Source of the DNA: Acidobacteriota bacterium
GTDB taxonomy: Bacteria > Acidobacteriota > Terriglobia > 20CM-2-55-15
Direction: 5' to 3'
NCBI GenBank assembly: GCA_003223875.1
Contig: QHWY01000010.1
Span: 1 to 32,222, forward strand
Length of the DNA: 32,222 nt
Part shown: positions 1-7,326 of the stretch, in pieces
Numbering within the stretch: position 1 is the first letter of the stretch
How the letters are laid out: every line of letters starts with the position of its first letter
Made by a program: the position numbers and the translations under genes
The notes under the pieces: generated by a model
The model's input: the letters and a program-made list of their open reading frames with translations, nothing else
What the model was told of the DNA's origin: nothing
Database searches by the model: none

Positions 1-66
1 CCACTTAATTGAACAGATTGGGCAACACAATTTGCTCCATCTAAGAAAAGAAACAACTTTGAATCC

Positions 67-72
67 AAGGAG
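67..72 (+). promoter_or_regulatory. Strong Shine-Dalgarno site of the short peptide gene
   Basis: AAGGAG lies six bases before the ATG at 79. This is a near-ideal ribosome binding site, better than those of most large genes in the window, and it is the main reason to believe the 27-codon frame is translated. Confidence 0.7.
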
Positions 73-78
73 ACGACA

Positions 79-162
79 ATGCTAGAGAATGACATGACGA
101 TCGAGATTGAAGAACTCGAATCAAAGATTGCCCCTGATTCCAGCGCAAGCTTCCTCGACTAG
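79..162 (+). CDS. Short acidic peptide (27 aa), possible RiPP-precursor-like peptide
   Basis: An ATG with an ideal ribosome binding site opens a 27-codon frame ending in TAG, and a hairpin plus T-run follows 20 bases later, so it looks like a complete small transcription unit. The peptide is strongly acidic. Its middle, IEIEELESKIAPDS, is amphipathic and resembles a leader with an L-E-x-K-I-A-P segment, followed by a short tail SSASFLD rich in Ser and hydrophobic residues. I do not recognise a named family. The leader-plus-tail look recalls precursors of modified peptides, but no modifying enzyme (YcaO, radical SAM, lanthipeptide synthetase, ATP-grasp) or exporter is in the window, and the 78 bases upstream show nothing further. 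A structural or regulatory microprotein is equally possible. Function unknown; that it is a real gene is fairly well supported. Confidence 0.6.
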   Translation: MLENDMTIEIEELESKIAPDSSASFLD

Positions 163-182
163 TACTCTAAACAGAGTTCTTC

Positions 183-229
183 ACCGGCTGGAATCTTTCC
201 CATGTTCAACTCCGGCCGGTTTTTATTTC
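183..229 (+). terminator. Rho-independent terminator after the short peptide gene
   Basis: ACCGGCTGGA (183-192) pairs over its full ten bases with TCCGGCCGGT (211-220), with one G-U wobble and an 18-base loop. The stem runs directly into TTTTTATTTC. It lies 20 bases after the peptide stop codon. Confidence 0.8.
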
Positions 230-248
230 TTCAGAGGACAATGGAACA

Positions 249-304
249 TTGAACAATGACAAAGCTTTCCAAAATTGCCAATGTTGAATGTTCAATTGTC
301 ATTT
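249..304. repeat. Direct repeat copy A, bracketing the DUF1800-DUF1501 operon
   Basis: This 56-bp AT-rich unit starts with TTGAACAATGACAAAGCTTT and ends with AATGTTCAATTGTCATTT. A nearly identical unit lies at 3391-3444 in the same orientation. Inside it, TTGAACA/TGTTCAA and ATGACAA/TTGTCAT are inverted pairs in crossed, not nested, order, so only one pairing can form at a time. This copy ends two bases from the stop codon of the DUF1501 gene. Confidence 0.85.
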
Positions 305-305
305 C

Positions 306-1697
306 CTAGATCATGAACCTCAGATCCCGGGTCGAAAAGTTCCTCAGTTGCGGAAATACCGTATTGATGTTTGTCTCATCGACTCCGAACCATCTTGCGA
401 GTGTAGCCGCGTACTGATCGACCGACGTTGTCGGTATCCATCGGCCGCGGGTATCGGTATCGTCGGGGCCACTCAACTGGAGAGTCGGAAAAACTGTGCC
501 GTTGGGGCCACTCACACCATAGAAGTCGCCGCCGATGACCGATCCACCCATGACGAGGTGATGATTGCCCCATGCGTGGTCGGATCCGACGGTGCCCGCC
601 GATCCCGCCGGTTGCAGAGTGCGACCAAAATCCGACAGGGTGAAAGTGACGACCTGCGATTCGATCCGCAGCTCAACGGTGGCATCGTGGAACGCTTTCA
701 TCGCGTTACCGACTTGCGTCAGCAATGTGGCCTGCGTGTTCACCTGGCCCTGGTGCGTATCAAAGCCTCCCAAGGAACAGAAAAAAATCTGACGAGTTAA
801 AGCCGGGACACCCGAACCGAGATTGAACTTCATTAGTTTCGCCACCTGCTTGAGTTGATTACCCAGCGTCGTGTTGGGGAATACGGTATTCAGGACAGGA
901 TCCACGTTGAACGCCTTCGCTATGTCGAGCGCCTGCTGGGTGACGTTGCTTGCAGCCGCTACAAGCGGAGAGTCACGGTCGATCGTGCGCAGGTAGTTCA
1001 TCGCATTCAAACGGGCCTGTTCATCTGCAGCAGTTCCGAAACCGTTAAGGAGCAACAGCCGATTGAGTGCCGTCGGTGCGGGCGCTACAGTCAGTGGGCT
1101 GGTCAACTGTCCGCGCGCGAATATTCCACCTGCCAGGGCCGTAATTAATGGATATCCCGAAGGGTTGACGCCGAAGATGTCCGCTACTCGTCCACCCCAA
1201 CCCGTCCCCGACACTCCGGTTGAGATCGACGTTTGCCATTGAGCGATTTGATCCGAATGAGAGAAGAGCTGGTAAGGACGAGGCGCGCCGCTCAGATAAT
1301 CTTGCTTGGACAGTGGCTGAATCAGCGGGCCAACATTAGTCACGATGGCTAATCTGCCGTCTGCAAAAAACGGATGCACGGCGGCTAAGCTCGGATGCAA
1401 ACCGAACTCAGTACCTATGCTTTTCGGCTTTATGGGAAGAAGAGTCCCTTGAGCAATCGCGAGTCCCGCGGCGTTGCGAGCCGCAGCATAGGCGGTGTAT
1501 CCGGCCGCATCGAGCGGGACAAGCAGATTGTTACCGTCATTGCCACCGGCGAGAAAAATACAAACCAGTGCTCTGTAGCTGGTACCCTCTGCGAACGCTT
1601 GAAGCAGCCCAAAACGATCGATTCCAGACGCAAGTGCCCTGACGCTCAGCACACTGCAACCGGACCTACGCAAAAATTCTCTACGTGATAGCGTCAT
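306..1697 (-). CDS. DUF1501 family secreted protein
   Basis: This 463-residue protein has a twin-arginine signal at its N terminus (SRREFLRRSG, residues 4-13), so it is probably exported folded by Tat. Family motifs of DUF1501, an alkaline-phosphatase/sulfatase-like fold, are visible: GGNDGNN (51-57), GGFDTH (310-315), SDFGRT (355-360) and GSDHAWGNHH (371-380). The Asp and His residues of these motifs would be candidate metal ligands by analogy with that fold. The biochemical role of the family is not established. The start is supported by a GAGAGGTG ribosome binding site just upstream. It begins three bases after the DUF1800 gene stops, and the two families are habitually encoded side by side, so they very likely act together outside the cytoplasm. 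Confidence 0.93.
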   Translation of the reverse strand: MTLSRREFLRRSGCSVLSVRALASGIDRFGLLQAFAEGTSYRALVCIFLAGGNDGNNLLVPLDAAGYTAYAAARNAAGLAIAQGTLLPIKPKSIGTEFGLHPSLAAVHPFFADGRLAIVTNVGPLIQPLSKQDYLSGAPRPYQLFSHSDQIAQWQTSISTGVSGTGWGGRVADIFGVNPSGYPLITALAGGIFARGQLTSPLTVAPAPTALNRLLLLNGFGTAADEQARLNAMNYLRTIDRDSPLVAAASNVTQQALDIAKAFNVDPVLNTVFPNTTLGNQLKQVAKLMKFNLGSGVPALTRQIFFCSLGGFDTHQGQVNTQATLLTQVGNAMKAFHDATVELRIESQVVTFTLSDFGRTLQPAGSAGTVGSDHAWGNHHLVMGGSVIGGDFYGVSGPNGTVFPTLQLSGPDDTDTRGRWIPTTSVDQYAATLARWFGVDETNINTVFPQLRNFSTRDLRFMI

Positions 1698-1700
1698 GGT

Positions 1701-3368
1701 TCACCTCTCTACCTGATATTGGCTTGAAGTTGCGATAAGGTACACCGCTGTGCGAACTCGCTTCAGAGAATTTGAGCTGGTCACGGCTGTTACCGCGGTG
1801 ATCACCGCCGAACGCATCTCGGGCGACATCTCTCCGCTCATCATCAGCGTATTTAGCGCGTCCACCAGCCCTTCAGGATCTCCTGCAAGCGGCTGGAAGG
1901 CAGAGAAGTCCAAGGAAGTGCCGCTAGGATTGAATGGATAAGCGGCACCCGCTGCGATTCGCGAGAAGACCAGCGTGTTGACGACATTCGCGCGCGCCAC
2001 CGCAGTGGACGTGTTCAGCAAGCCGAACTCGGGCCCGCGTAAGCTGGATCCCGGCACACCACCAAAGGGGGAAAAGTAGCTAAACACCGAAGGGGGACTG
2101 AAGACATTCATTCCCGTGGCTTGACTTTGTGGATTGAGGTAGCCGTCGCTGTCTCCCATTCCGTCCGCGGATCGGGCATTGAAAGCCCGTGCCAATCTCG
2201 TCATCAACAGGACGGGATGCACGAGGTGGCCTGATTGCGAAGTGCTTACCGCGCGCGCTTCGCGATCCAGCAGTATCGCTTTCACGACAGCCTTCAAATC
2301 ACCTCGCACGCCAGATCCGTTGTCGTTGAAGACACGAGTGATCCGCTTGATGTAATCGGGACTCGGATTGCTTGTGACCAGATGCTGGATCAACTGCCTG
2401 CCGATAAAGGGGCCGACATTGGGGTCCTGAAATATATTGTCAAGACCGTCATCGAGATCTTCATCGGCTGTCTGGCCGGCAGGCAACGTAACGCCGCGTA
2501 AGAGCGTTTTAGCTCCGGTATCGTGGTTTGCCGCGTTCGCCGCTCTCATGGGATCGATGTAGTTCGTGATCCCATTTTGGGCCGGGGCAAACGTCCACCC
2601 GGTAAAAAGCCGGGAGAAGGCGTTGACCACCGCCTGATCGTAGGTCGGCAAGGTTTGGCCCTGCACATCGCGGACCAGCGATCCGTCAGGTTGCAGCCGG
2701 TTCAGCCCGATTGAGAAGAGCTGCAGAAGTTCGCGAGCATAGTTTTCATTCGGATTCGTCTTCCTGTTATTCGCCATGTCCAGGTAGTTCCCCATGGCGG
2801 CATTCAAGGTAATGTCGTATAGCAACGTTCGAAAGTTCTCGAAAGCGTCGCTATCCAAGACCTGAAGATAGGGTGTGAATCTGCTGGGGTATCCTTGTCC
2901 GATATCGACGCCGGACACGACGAAAATCTGATGAAGTGCGAAGGCGACCCGCTGTCGCAACTGATCCTCTCCATACAGAGCGTTCGTGAAGAACCGGGTT
3001 TGTACCGGATACAGCGTGTAATTGTCTCTTCGGCAGATGGAGTTTGCCGGACAGTCGGCGGGAGGGGTTGAGGGAACCAGCGGCAGTGTCGGGTAACTGG
3101 ACATTGGCGCCTCGAACTGCTCCTCCAGGAACTTGCGGAATCCGACTGCCTGCACATGCGAGATCGAATCCGTCGTCGGTCCCCACGTTGATCGCTGAAG
3201 GAAACGCGCTGCTTCCGCGGCTGTGACCCGGCGGCCACCAGAAGCCGCTGCCACTTGACGAGGCCAAGAGTAGCTCGTCACGAGCATACAACTCGTTATG
3301 CATCCTGCGCCAAGCATCAGGCTGACTCCGCGCCTGAACAACAACTTCGGACTGTGCATTGGCTGCAT
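1701..3368 (-). CDS. DUF1800 family secreted protein
   Basis: A 555-residue protein of the DUF1800 family. The N terminus has a basic stretch followed by a hydrophobic segment (about residues 10-35), consistent with export. Recognisable family blocks are RSTWGPT (59-65), LRQRVAFALHQIFVVS (137-152), MGNYLDMANNRK (192-203) and NENYARELLQLFSIG (207-221), followed by a FTGW segment. The function is unknown; the family is abundant in Planctomycetota, Acidobacteriota and Verrucomicrobiota, usually paired with DUF1501. I choose the ATG at 3368: AAGGAG (3377-3382 on this strand) is eight bases from it but only two from the ATG at 3374. It is the first gene of a two-gene operon, and a copy of the direct repeat lies just upstream. 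Confidence 0.92.
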   Translation of the reverse strand: MQPMHSPKLLFRRGVSLMLGAGCITSCMLVTSYSWPRQVAAASGGRRVTAAEAARFLQRSTWGPTTDSISHVQAVGFRKFLEEQFEAPMSSYPTLPLVPSTPPADCPANSICRRDNYTLYPVQTRFFTNALYGEDQLRQRVAFALHQIFVVSGVDIGQGYPSRFTPYLQVLDSDAFENFRTLLYDITLNAAMGNYLDMANNRKTNPNENYARELLQLFSIGLNRLQPDGSLVRDVQGQTLPTYDQAVVNAFSRLFTGWTFAPAQNGITNYIDPMRAANAANHDTGAKTLLRGVTLPAGQTADEDLDDGLDNIFQDPNVGPFIGRQLIQHLVTSNPSPDYIKRITRVFNDNGSGVRGDLKAVVKAILLDREARAVSTSQSGHLVHPVLLMTRLARAFNARSADGMGDSDGYLNPQSQATGMNVFSPPSVFSYFSPFGGVPGSSLRGPEFGLLNTSTAVARANVVNTLVFSRIAAGAAYPFNPSGTSLDFSAFQPLAGDPEGLVDALNTLMMSGEMSPEMRSAVITAVTAVTSSNSLKRVRTAVYLIATSSQYQVER

Positions 3369-3390
3369 TTTCATATCTCCTTGTTAACCC

Positions 3391-3444
3391 TTGAACAATG
3401 ACAAAGCTTTCAAAATTGCCAATATCAATGTTCAATTGTCATTT
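3391..3444. repeat. Direct repeat copy B, upstream of the DUF1800 gene
   Basis: A 54-bp near-copy of the unit at 249-304 in the same orientation: one C shorter in its first half, and GTTG replaced by ATC in the middle. It lies between the ribosome binding site of the DUF1800 gene and the 3' end of the tRNA-Ser gene. Confidence 0.85.
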
Positions 3445-3449
3445 GGAAA

Positions 3450-3536
3450 CGGAGAGGGTGGGATTCGAACCCACGGTGGAGTTACCCCCACTCCGGTTTT
3501 CGAGACCGGCCTGTTCAACCGCTCCAGCACCTCTCC
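3450..3536 (-). tRNA. tRNA-Ser (anticodon CGA)
   Basis: Read on the minus strand, this 87-nt sequence folds as a class II tRNA. The acceptor arm GGAGAGG pairs with CCTCTCC and is followed by discriminator G. The anticodon loop TCTCGAA is closed by CCGG/CCGG, a long variable arm surrounds GTGGGGGTAAC, and the T-loop is GTTCGAATC. Anticodon CGA reads UCG serine codons. The layout matches E. coli tRNA-Ser(CGA) closely. CCA is not encoded, so it must be added after transcription; a CCA-adding-family enzyme is encoded at 13375. Confidence 0.96.
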
Positions 3537-3614
3537 AAAAGCGGACGGCCAACCAATAATGTTATTCTGTTTGGGATCGCATTATCGAGAGGGAAATCCG
3601 ATGAAAAGAGCAAC

Positions 3615-3779
3615 GAAATCGAGCTCCGGGAAGTCCGCCGCTTAATTCTCCCAACACACCATGAGGTATTGGCCTCAGACGTCAGTTTGAAGCGGCTCGG
3701 TGCGGTGCTCGCTGTCGCTTATGAAAAGGATTTCCACGATTTCGCCCAGCTTTTGCTGCTGGAAAAGCATTTATTCTAA
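3615..3779 (+). pseudogene. DUF763-like gene remnant
   Basis: The frame through this stretch reads LILPTHHEVLASDVSLKRLG and continues AVLAVAYEKDFHDFAQLLLLE before a stop. I recognise this as the C-terminal part of DUF763 proteins, where L-P-x-H-H-E-V is followed by a D-V-x-L-K-R-L helix and AYE. In that family a G-x-G-P-R-T segment normally follows directly; here it is replaced by KHLF and a stop. There is no start codon or upstream domain, since the tRNA-Ser gene begins about 80 bases before. It therefore looks like a decayed fragment of a gene usually over 350 codons long. The identification is from memory of the family, not from a search. Confidence 0.55.
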
Positions 3780-3794
3780 AGACAGGCGAGTTGT

Positions 3795-5825
3795 ATGAGC
3801 CGAAAATCCAAGGAAACCCCAACAAACCTGCGCAGCGAACCGGAACGGAGAATTGTGCCCGATGCTGTTGTTCTGGAGCTCTACCGGAAGATCTTGGGCG
3901 TCTATTACATCGAAGAGCGGCTGAAGATACTCACGCGTCAGGGAAAAATTTCGTTTTTGGCCTCTTCCCGCGGGCACGAGAAGGTACAGGTCGGAACGGT
4001 GATGATGTTGAAGCCCGGCCACGACTGGTTCTTTCCCTATTACCGCGAAAAAGCCATTGCTTACGCGCTGGGAATGCCGGTCAAGGACATCTTTCTACAC
4101 ATGCTCAGCCGCGAGGGTGATCCCAGCTCCAATGGCCGCAATATGCCCGAGCATTTTTCCTCGCGCGAGCTGAATTTGGTTTCACAAACCGCTTGCACAG
4201 GCACTCAGTTTCTTCCTGCCGTTGGCATGGCAAAAGCGCTCAAGAAAGATGGCAGCGACGCGATTGTGTACGTCTCGTCCGGCGAGGGTGCTGCGAGTGA
4301 AGGCGAATTCGCTGAAGCCATCAATTGGGCAACTCGAGAGGAATTGTCTGTTCTCTTCCTCATTCAAAATAACGGCTATGCCATCAGCGTGCCCCGGAAT
4401 GCTCAGACAACGTCAGAAATACATCGAATCGCTGCCGGTTTTGGTCTGCCCAGCTATCACGTGGATGGGACCTGGTACGAGTCGATGTACGAGACGATGC
4501 CGGGCCTTATCCAGCGCATGCGCGAGGGCAGCGGGCCCGTTTTGATCGAAGCTGAGGTCGTGCGTCTGGATTCCCATTCCTCGTCTGATGATCAGACAAA
4601 GTACCGAAGCGACGAGGAATTGAAACGCGCGCGCGAGCGCGATCCGATCATGCTTACGGAAAAATACATTCTCCAACATCGGCTGCTGTCTCAGGACGAG
4701 ATTAAGGGTATGCGGGACAAGATCCAAGCCGAAGTGAATGCGGCAGCCGATGAAGCCGATGCCGCGCCCCAGCCTGAGCCAGGACACATCACGGCGCATA
4801 TTTACAGCGACCAGACGCCTTTCTTCGAAGAGAAAGAACCAGCATATATTTCCGAAGACACGATCTCTATGGTCGAGGCTCTGAACCGCGCATTGCGAGA
4901 AGAAATGGAGCGTAATCCGAAGATTGTAATGTGGGGCGAGGACATCGCGGATCCCAAAGGCGGCGTATTCGGTGTCACGCGTGGATTAACGAATTTGTAT
5001 CCCGATCGCGTGCAGAATTCTCCGTTGGCCGAGGCCAGCATCGTCGGAGTAGCCGGAGGAATGGCCATTGGCGGTTACAAACCTATTGTTGAAATCCAAT
5101 TTGCGGATTATTCCTGGCCGGGTTTCATGCAAATGCGAAACGAAATTCCGACATTGCGGTGGCGCAGCAATGGAACGTGGTCGGATCCCGTAGTTGTCCG
5201 CATGGCATGTGGAGGCAGAATCAAAGGCGGTCCCTTTCACTCTCAGTGTGTTGAGGCCATCTACGCGCACACGCCGGGTTGGTACATTGTTTTTCCGAGC
5301 AATGCGACAGACGCAAAAGGTCTCATGAAAACCGCCGCTCGCGCAGACGATCCCGTTTTGTTTCTTGAACACAAACGGCTCTACCGCCACATTTCTGCAA
5401 AGTCGCGCGAACCGAATGCCGATTACCTCATTCCTTTTGGTAAAGGGAAGATCAAGCGGCACGGCAACGCCGCGACCGTCGTCACCTGGGGCGCGACCGT
5501 GTACACGGCGCTGGAACTTGCCGATGAGTTTGATCTTGAAGTCATCGATCTTCGAACAATCGTTCCCATGGATGATGAAATCGTCTTCAATAGCGTTAAG
5601 AAAACAAACCGCGTCCTCGTTCTGCACGAAGACGCAGTCATGATCGGCTGGGGCGCGGAAGTCGTCGCTCGCATCGCTGCGAATTGCTTTGATCATCTGG
5701 ACGCGCCGGTGCTGCGCGTCGGCGCCAAAGATTCTTTTGTCGCTTCCGCGGTCTCACTGGAGGATGAGGTACTGCCTTCTGTTGAAGATCTCCGGCGGGA
5801 ACTCACGAAACTTTTCCGATACTGA
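3795..5825 (+). CDS. 2-oxoacid dehydrogenase E1, fused alpha and beta subunits
   Basis: This 676-residue protein joins both halves of a thiamine-diphosphate E1. The alpha part (about 25-330) carries the cofactor motif GEGAASEGEFAEAINWA (163-179) ending in QNN (191-193), and a phosphorylation-loop-like DSHSSSDD (259-266). The beta part (about 352-676) has WGEDI (380-384), SPLAEASIVGVAGGMA (409-424) and GGPFHSQ (478-484). It decarboxylates a 2-oxoacid and passes the acyl group to a lipoyl E2. Resemblance is closest to the branched-chain (2-oxoisovalerate) type, but pyruvate or another substrate cannot be excluded. The usual G-D-G of the TPP motif is G-E-G here. No E2 or E3 gene is nearby. The ribosome binding site is weak. 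Confidence 0.9.
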   Translation: MSRKSKETPTNLRSEPERRIVPDAVVLELYRKILGVYYIEERLKILTRQGKISFLASSRGHEKVQVGTVMMLKPGHDWFFPYYREKAIAYALGMPVKDIFLHMLSREGDPSSNGRNMPEHFSSRELNLVSQTACTGTQFLPAVGMAKALKKDGSDAIVYVSSGEGAASEGEFAEAINWATREELSVLFLIQNNGYAISVPRNAQTTSEIHRIAAGFGLPSYHVDGTWYESMYETMPGLIQRMREGSGPVLIEAEVVRLDSHSSSDDQTKYRSDEELKRARERDPIMLTEKYILQHRLLSQDEIKGMRDKIQAEVNAAADEADAAPQPEPGHITAHIYSDQTPFFEEKEPAYISEDTISMVEALNRALREEMERNPKIVMWGEDIADPKGGVFGVTRGLTNLYPDRVQNSPLAEASIVGVAGGMAIGGYKPIVEIQFADYSWPGFMQMRNEIPTLRWRSNGTWSDPVVVRMACGGRIKGGPFHSQCVEAIYAHTPGWYIVFPSNATDAKGLMKTAARADDPVLFLEHKRLYRHISAKSREPNADYLIPFGKGKIKRHGNAATVVTWGATVYTALELADEFDLEVIDLRTIVPMDDEIVFNSVKKTNRVLVLHEDAVMIGWGAEVVARIAANCFDHLDAPVLRVGAKDSFVASAVSLEDEVLPSVEDLRRELTKLFRY

Positions 5826-5827
5826 AA

Positions 5828-6607
5828 ATGGGAACTAGCCACAAAAAGGCACAACAATCACAAAAGATGTTTTTGTGTCTTTTGTGTCTTTTTGTGGCCG
5901 GCTTTTCGCCCCAGGAGCAGGGCTACCGTGTCGTCAAAAGCTATCCGCACGACCGCGACGCTTTCACGCAAGGCTTCGAATTTCGCGACGGTTTCCTTTA
6001 CGAAGGGACCGGACTTGTCGGACGCTCCTCGCTGAGGAAGGTCAACCTCGATACAGGCCAGGTCGTGCAGCGGTTCGATGTCCCGCAGCCATTTTTTGGG
6101 GAAGGCATTACGGTTTTAAATCAGCGCATCTTTCAACTGACCTGGCAGTCCCAAACCGGTTTTATCTATGACAAATCGAGTTTCCGTCTGATGGGAAGCT
6201 TTAATTATTCCGGTGAAGGTTGGGGGATGACGAATGACGGCAAGCAGATCTACATGAGTGACGGCACCTCTCAGCTTCGAGTCTGGGATCCCGCAACGTT
6301 CAAAGAAATCCGCCGCATTACGGTGAAGGATGGGGTGCGGGAGGTTACGGCTCTGAACGAATTGGAATTCGTGCGCGGAGAAATTTTGGCGAATGTTTGG
6401 CAAACCGATCGTATCACCCGCATCTCGCCTGCGGATGGGAAAGTGCTGGGCTGGATCGATCTCTCCAGGATTCTTTCCAAAGCCGAACGGCCCGGGCCAG
6501 ATGCCGTTCTCAACGGTATTGCATATGACGCGGCAAGCGATCGCTTGTTGGTTACGGGAAAATTTTGGCCAAGAATTTTCGAAATTCAGCTCCTTCCGAA
6601 GAAGTGA
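5828..6607 (+). CDS. Glutaminyl-peptide cyclotransferase (bacterial/plant type), secreted
   Basis: A 259-residue protein of the glutamine cyclotransferase family (beta-propeller type). It converts N-terminal glutamine of proteins or peptides to pyroglutamate with release of ammonia. Characteristic blocks are YPHDRDAFTQGFEF, FLYEGTG, GEGWGMT, YMSDGT, LNELEFV, ANVWQTD and LNGIAYD, the last near the C terminus. A hydrophobic stretch FLCLLCLFVAG (residues 15-25) is a probable signal peptide. The ATG at 5828 lies two bases after the E1 stop; the ATG at 5867 (residue 14), just before the hydrophobic core, gives a more typical signal peptide and is a serious alternative. Residues 4-24 are encoded by a dispersed palindromic repeat, so the export signal may have been acquired with it. 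Confidence 0.88.
   Translation: MGTSHKKAQQSQKMFLCLLCLFVAGFSPQEQGYRVVKSYPHDRDAFTQGFEFRDGFLYEGTGLVGRSSLRKVNLDTGQVVQRFDVPQPFFGEGITVLNQRIFQLTWQSQTGFIYDKSSFRLMGSFNYSGEGWGMTNDGKQIYMSDGTSQLRVWDPATFKEIRRITVKDGVREVTALNELEFVRGEILANVWQTDRITRISPADGKVLGWIDLSRILSKAERPGPDAVLNGIAYDAASDRLLVTGKFWPRIFEIQLLPKK
5838..5898. repeat. Dispersed palindrome, copy 1 (inside the cyclotransferase gene)
   Basis: GCCACAAAAAGGCACAAC at the left pairs with TTTTGTGTCTTTTTGTGGC at the right, with mismatches in the centre. Related palindromes lie at 11410-11465 and 14829-14871. Here it lies within the first 25 codons of a gene. Confidence 0.75.
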
Positions 6608-6618
6608 TCTAAAAAGCT

Positions 6619-7032
6619 CTACTGTTTTTCTTTTGGGTCTAACTTTATTGCGATCGAATTGATGCAATAACGAAGACCAGTGGGGCGAGGCCCATCGGGA
6701 AATACGTGCCCGAGATGCGCACCGCATCTCCCGCACATGACTTCGGTCCGGCGCATTCCGTAGGTCAAATCTTCCTCTGTGTCGATATTTTCTTCCGAAA
6801 GTGGTTTGTAAAAACTTGGCCAACCCGTACCGGAATCGAATTTGGTGGTCGAATCAAACAATTCGTTGCCACACGCAACACATTGGTAGCTGCCGGACTC
6901 TTTCGAGTTGTAATACGTCCCCGTGAAGGGAGGCTCCGTGGCCTTCATGCGGCATACCTGGTATTGCTGGGGAGTGAGTTCCCTCTTCCATTCCTCTTCG
7001 GATTTTTGAATCTTATCCTTCATATCTGCCAT
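6619..7032 (-). CDS. msrB: Peptide-methionine (R)-S-oxide reductase
   Basis: A 137-residue single-domain MsrB, which reduces the R-diastereomer of methionine sulfoxide in proteins, normally recycled by thioredoxin. The structural zinc site is present as two CxxC pairs (C51/C54 and C100/C103). Also visible are the substrate-site motif GTGWPSF (68-74), HLGHVF (106-111) and RYCINS with catalytic C123. C123 is cysteine, not selenocysteine. No signal peptide, so it is cytoplasmic. It converges on the cyclotransferase gene with only 11 bases between them. No clear ribosome binding site is seen at the ATG; the ATG three codons downstream is an alternative start. Confidence 0.97.
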   Translation of the reverse strand: MADMKDKIQKSEEEWKRELTPQQYQVCRMKATEPPFTGTYYNSKESGSYQCVACGNELFDSTTKFDSGTGWPSFYKPLSEENIDTEEDLTYGMRRTEVMCGRCGAHLGHVFPDGPRPTGLRYCINSIAIKLDPKEKQ

Positions 7033-7105
7033 TGTACGTCAACGCGCCGGTAGAGTGACGAGCAACAACGCAGTCTGCCGCACCAGCCCGAACTCTTTTG
7101 TATGA

Positions 7106-7215
7106 GGGCTTTGCACAAAAAATACATCGCGGGCGCTCATAGAGCGCCCCTACAGTTGCGCACCCCAAGCTGTAGGGGCGGTCTATGACCGCCCAAGATT
7201 TTTTGTGCAAAGCCC
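7106..7215. mobile_element. 110-bp MITE-like element with perfect inverted ends
   Basis: The ends are an 18-bp perfect inverted repeat, GGGCTTTGCACAAAAAAT at the left and its exact complement at 7198-7215. TGTATGA stands directly outside both ends (7099-7105 and 7216-7222), as expected for a target-site duplication. Inside are two hairpins with 8-bp stems, GGGCGCTC/GAGCGCCC (7131-7149) and GGGCGGTC/GACCGCCC (7176-7194), and a 9-bp pair CCCCTACAG/CTGTAGGGG (7147-7155 with 7170-7178). It carries no coding frame, so it would be moved in trans. It occupies the 294-bp gap between tadA and msrB; I see nothing else certain in that gap. Confidence 0.8.
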
Positions 7216-7326
7216 TGTATGAGGATCGACGAGGTCCCTTCTTTTGTGGAAGCCGCAGATCGCCAAAGTGAAACTCAACGGGACCGTAACTAAGCCGATG
7301 GTCGGCGGGAGGCGCGGCGGGAAATC

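Noticed and set aside
2851..3435. 194-codon minus-strand frame overlapping the DUF1800 gene start
   Set aside because: It lies in another frame of the same strand over conserved DUF1800 blocks, and its start lies within the direct repeat; composition is that of a shifted frame.
3391..3645. 84-codon plus-strand frame across the tRNA gene
   Set aside because: It reads through the complementary strand of tRNA-Ser and the direct repeat, so it cannot be a real protein gene.
4986..5696. 236-codon open frame on the minus strand inside the E1 fusion gene
   Set aside because: It is antisense to conserved E1-beta motifs and has no recognisable family features or ribosome binding site.
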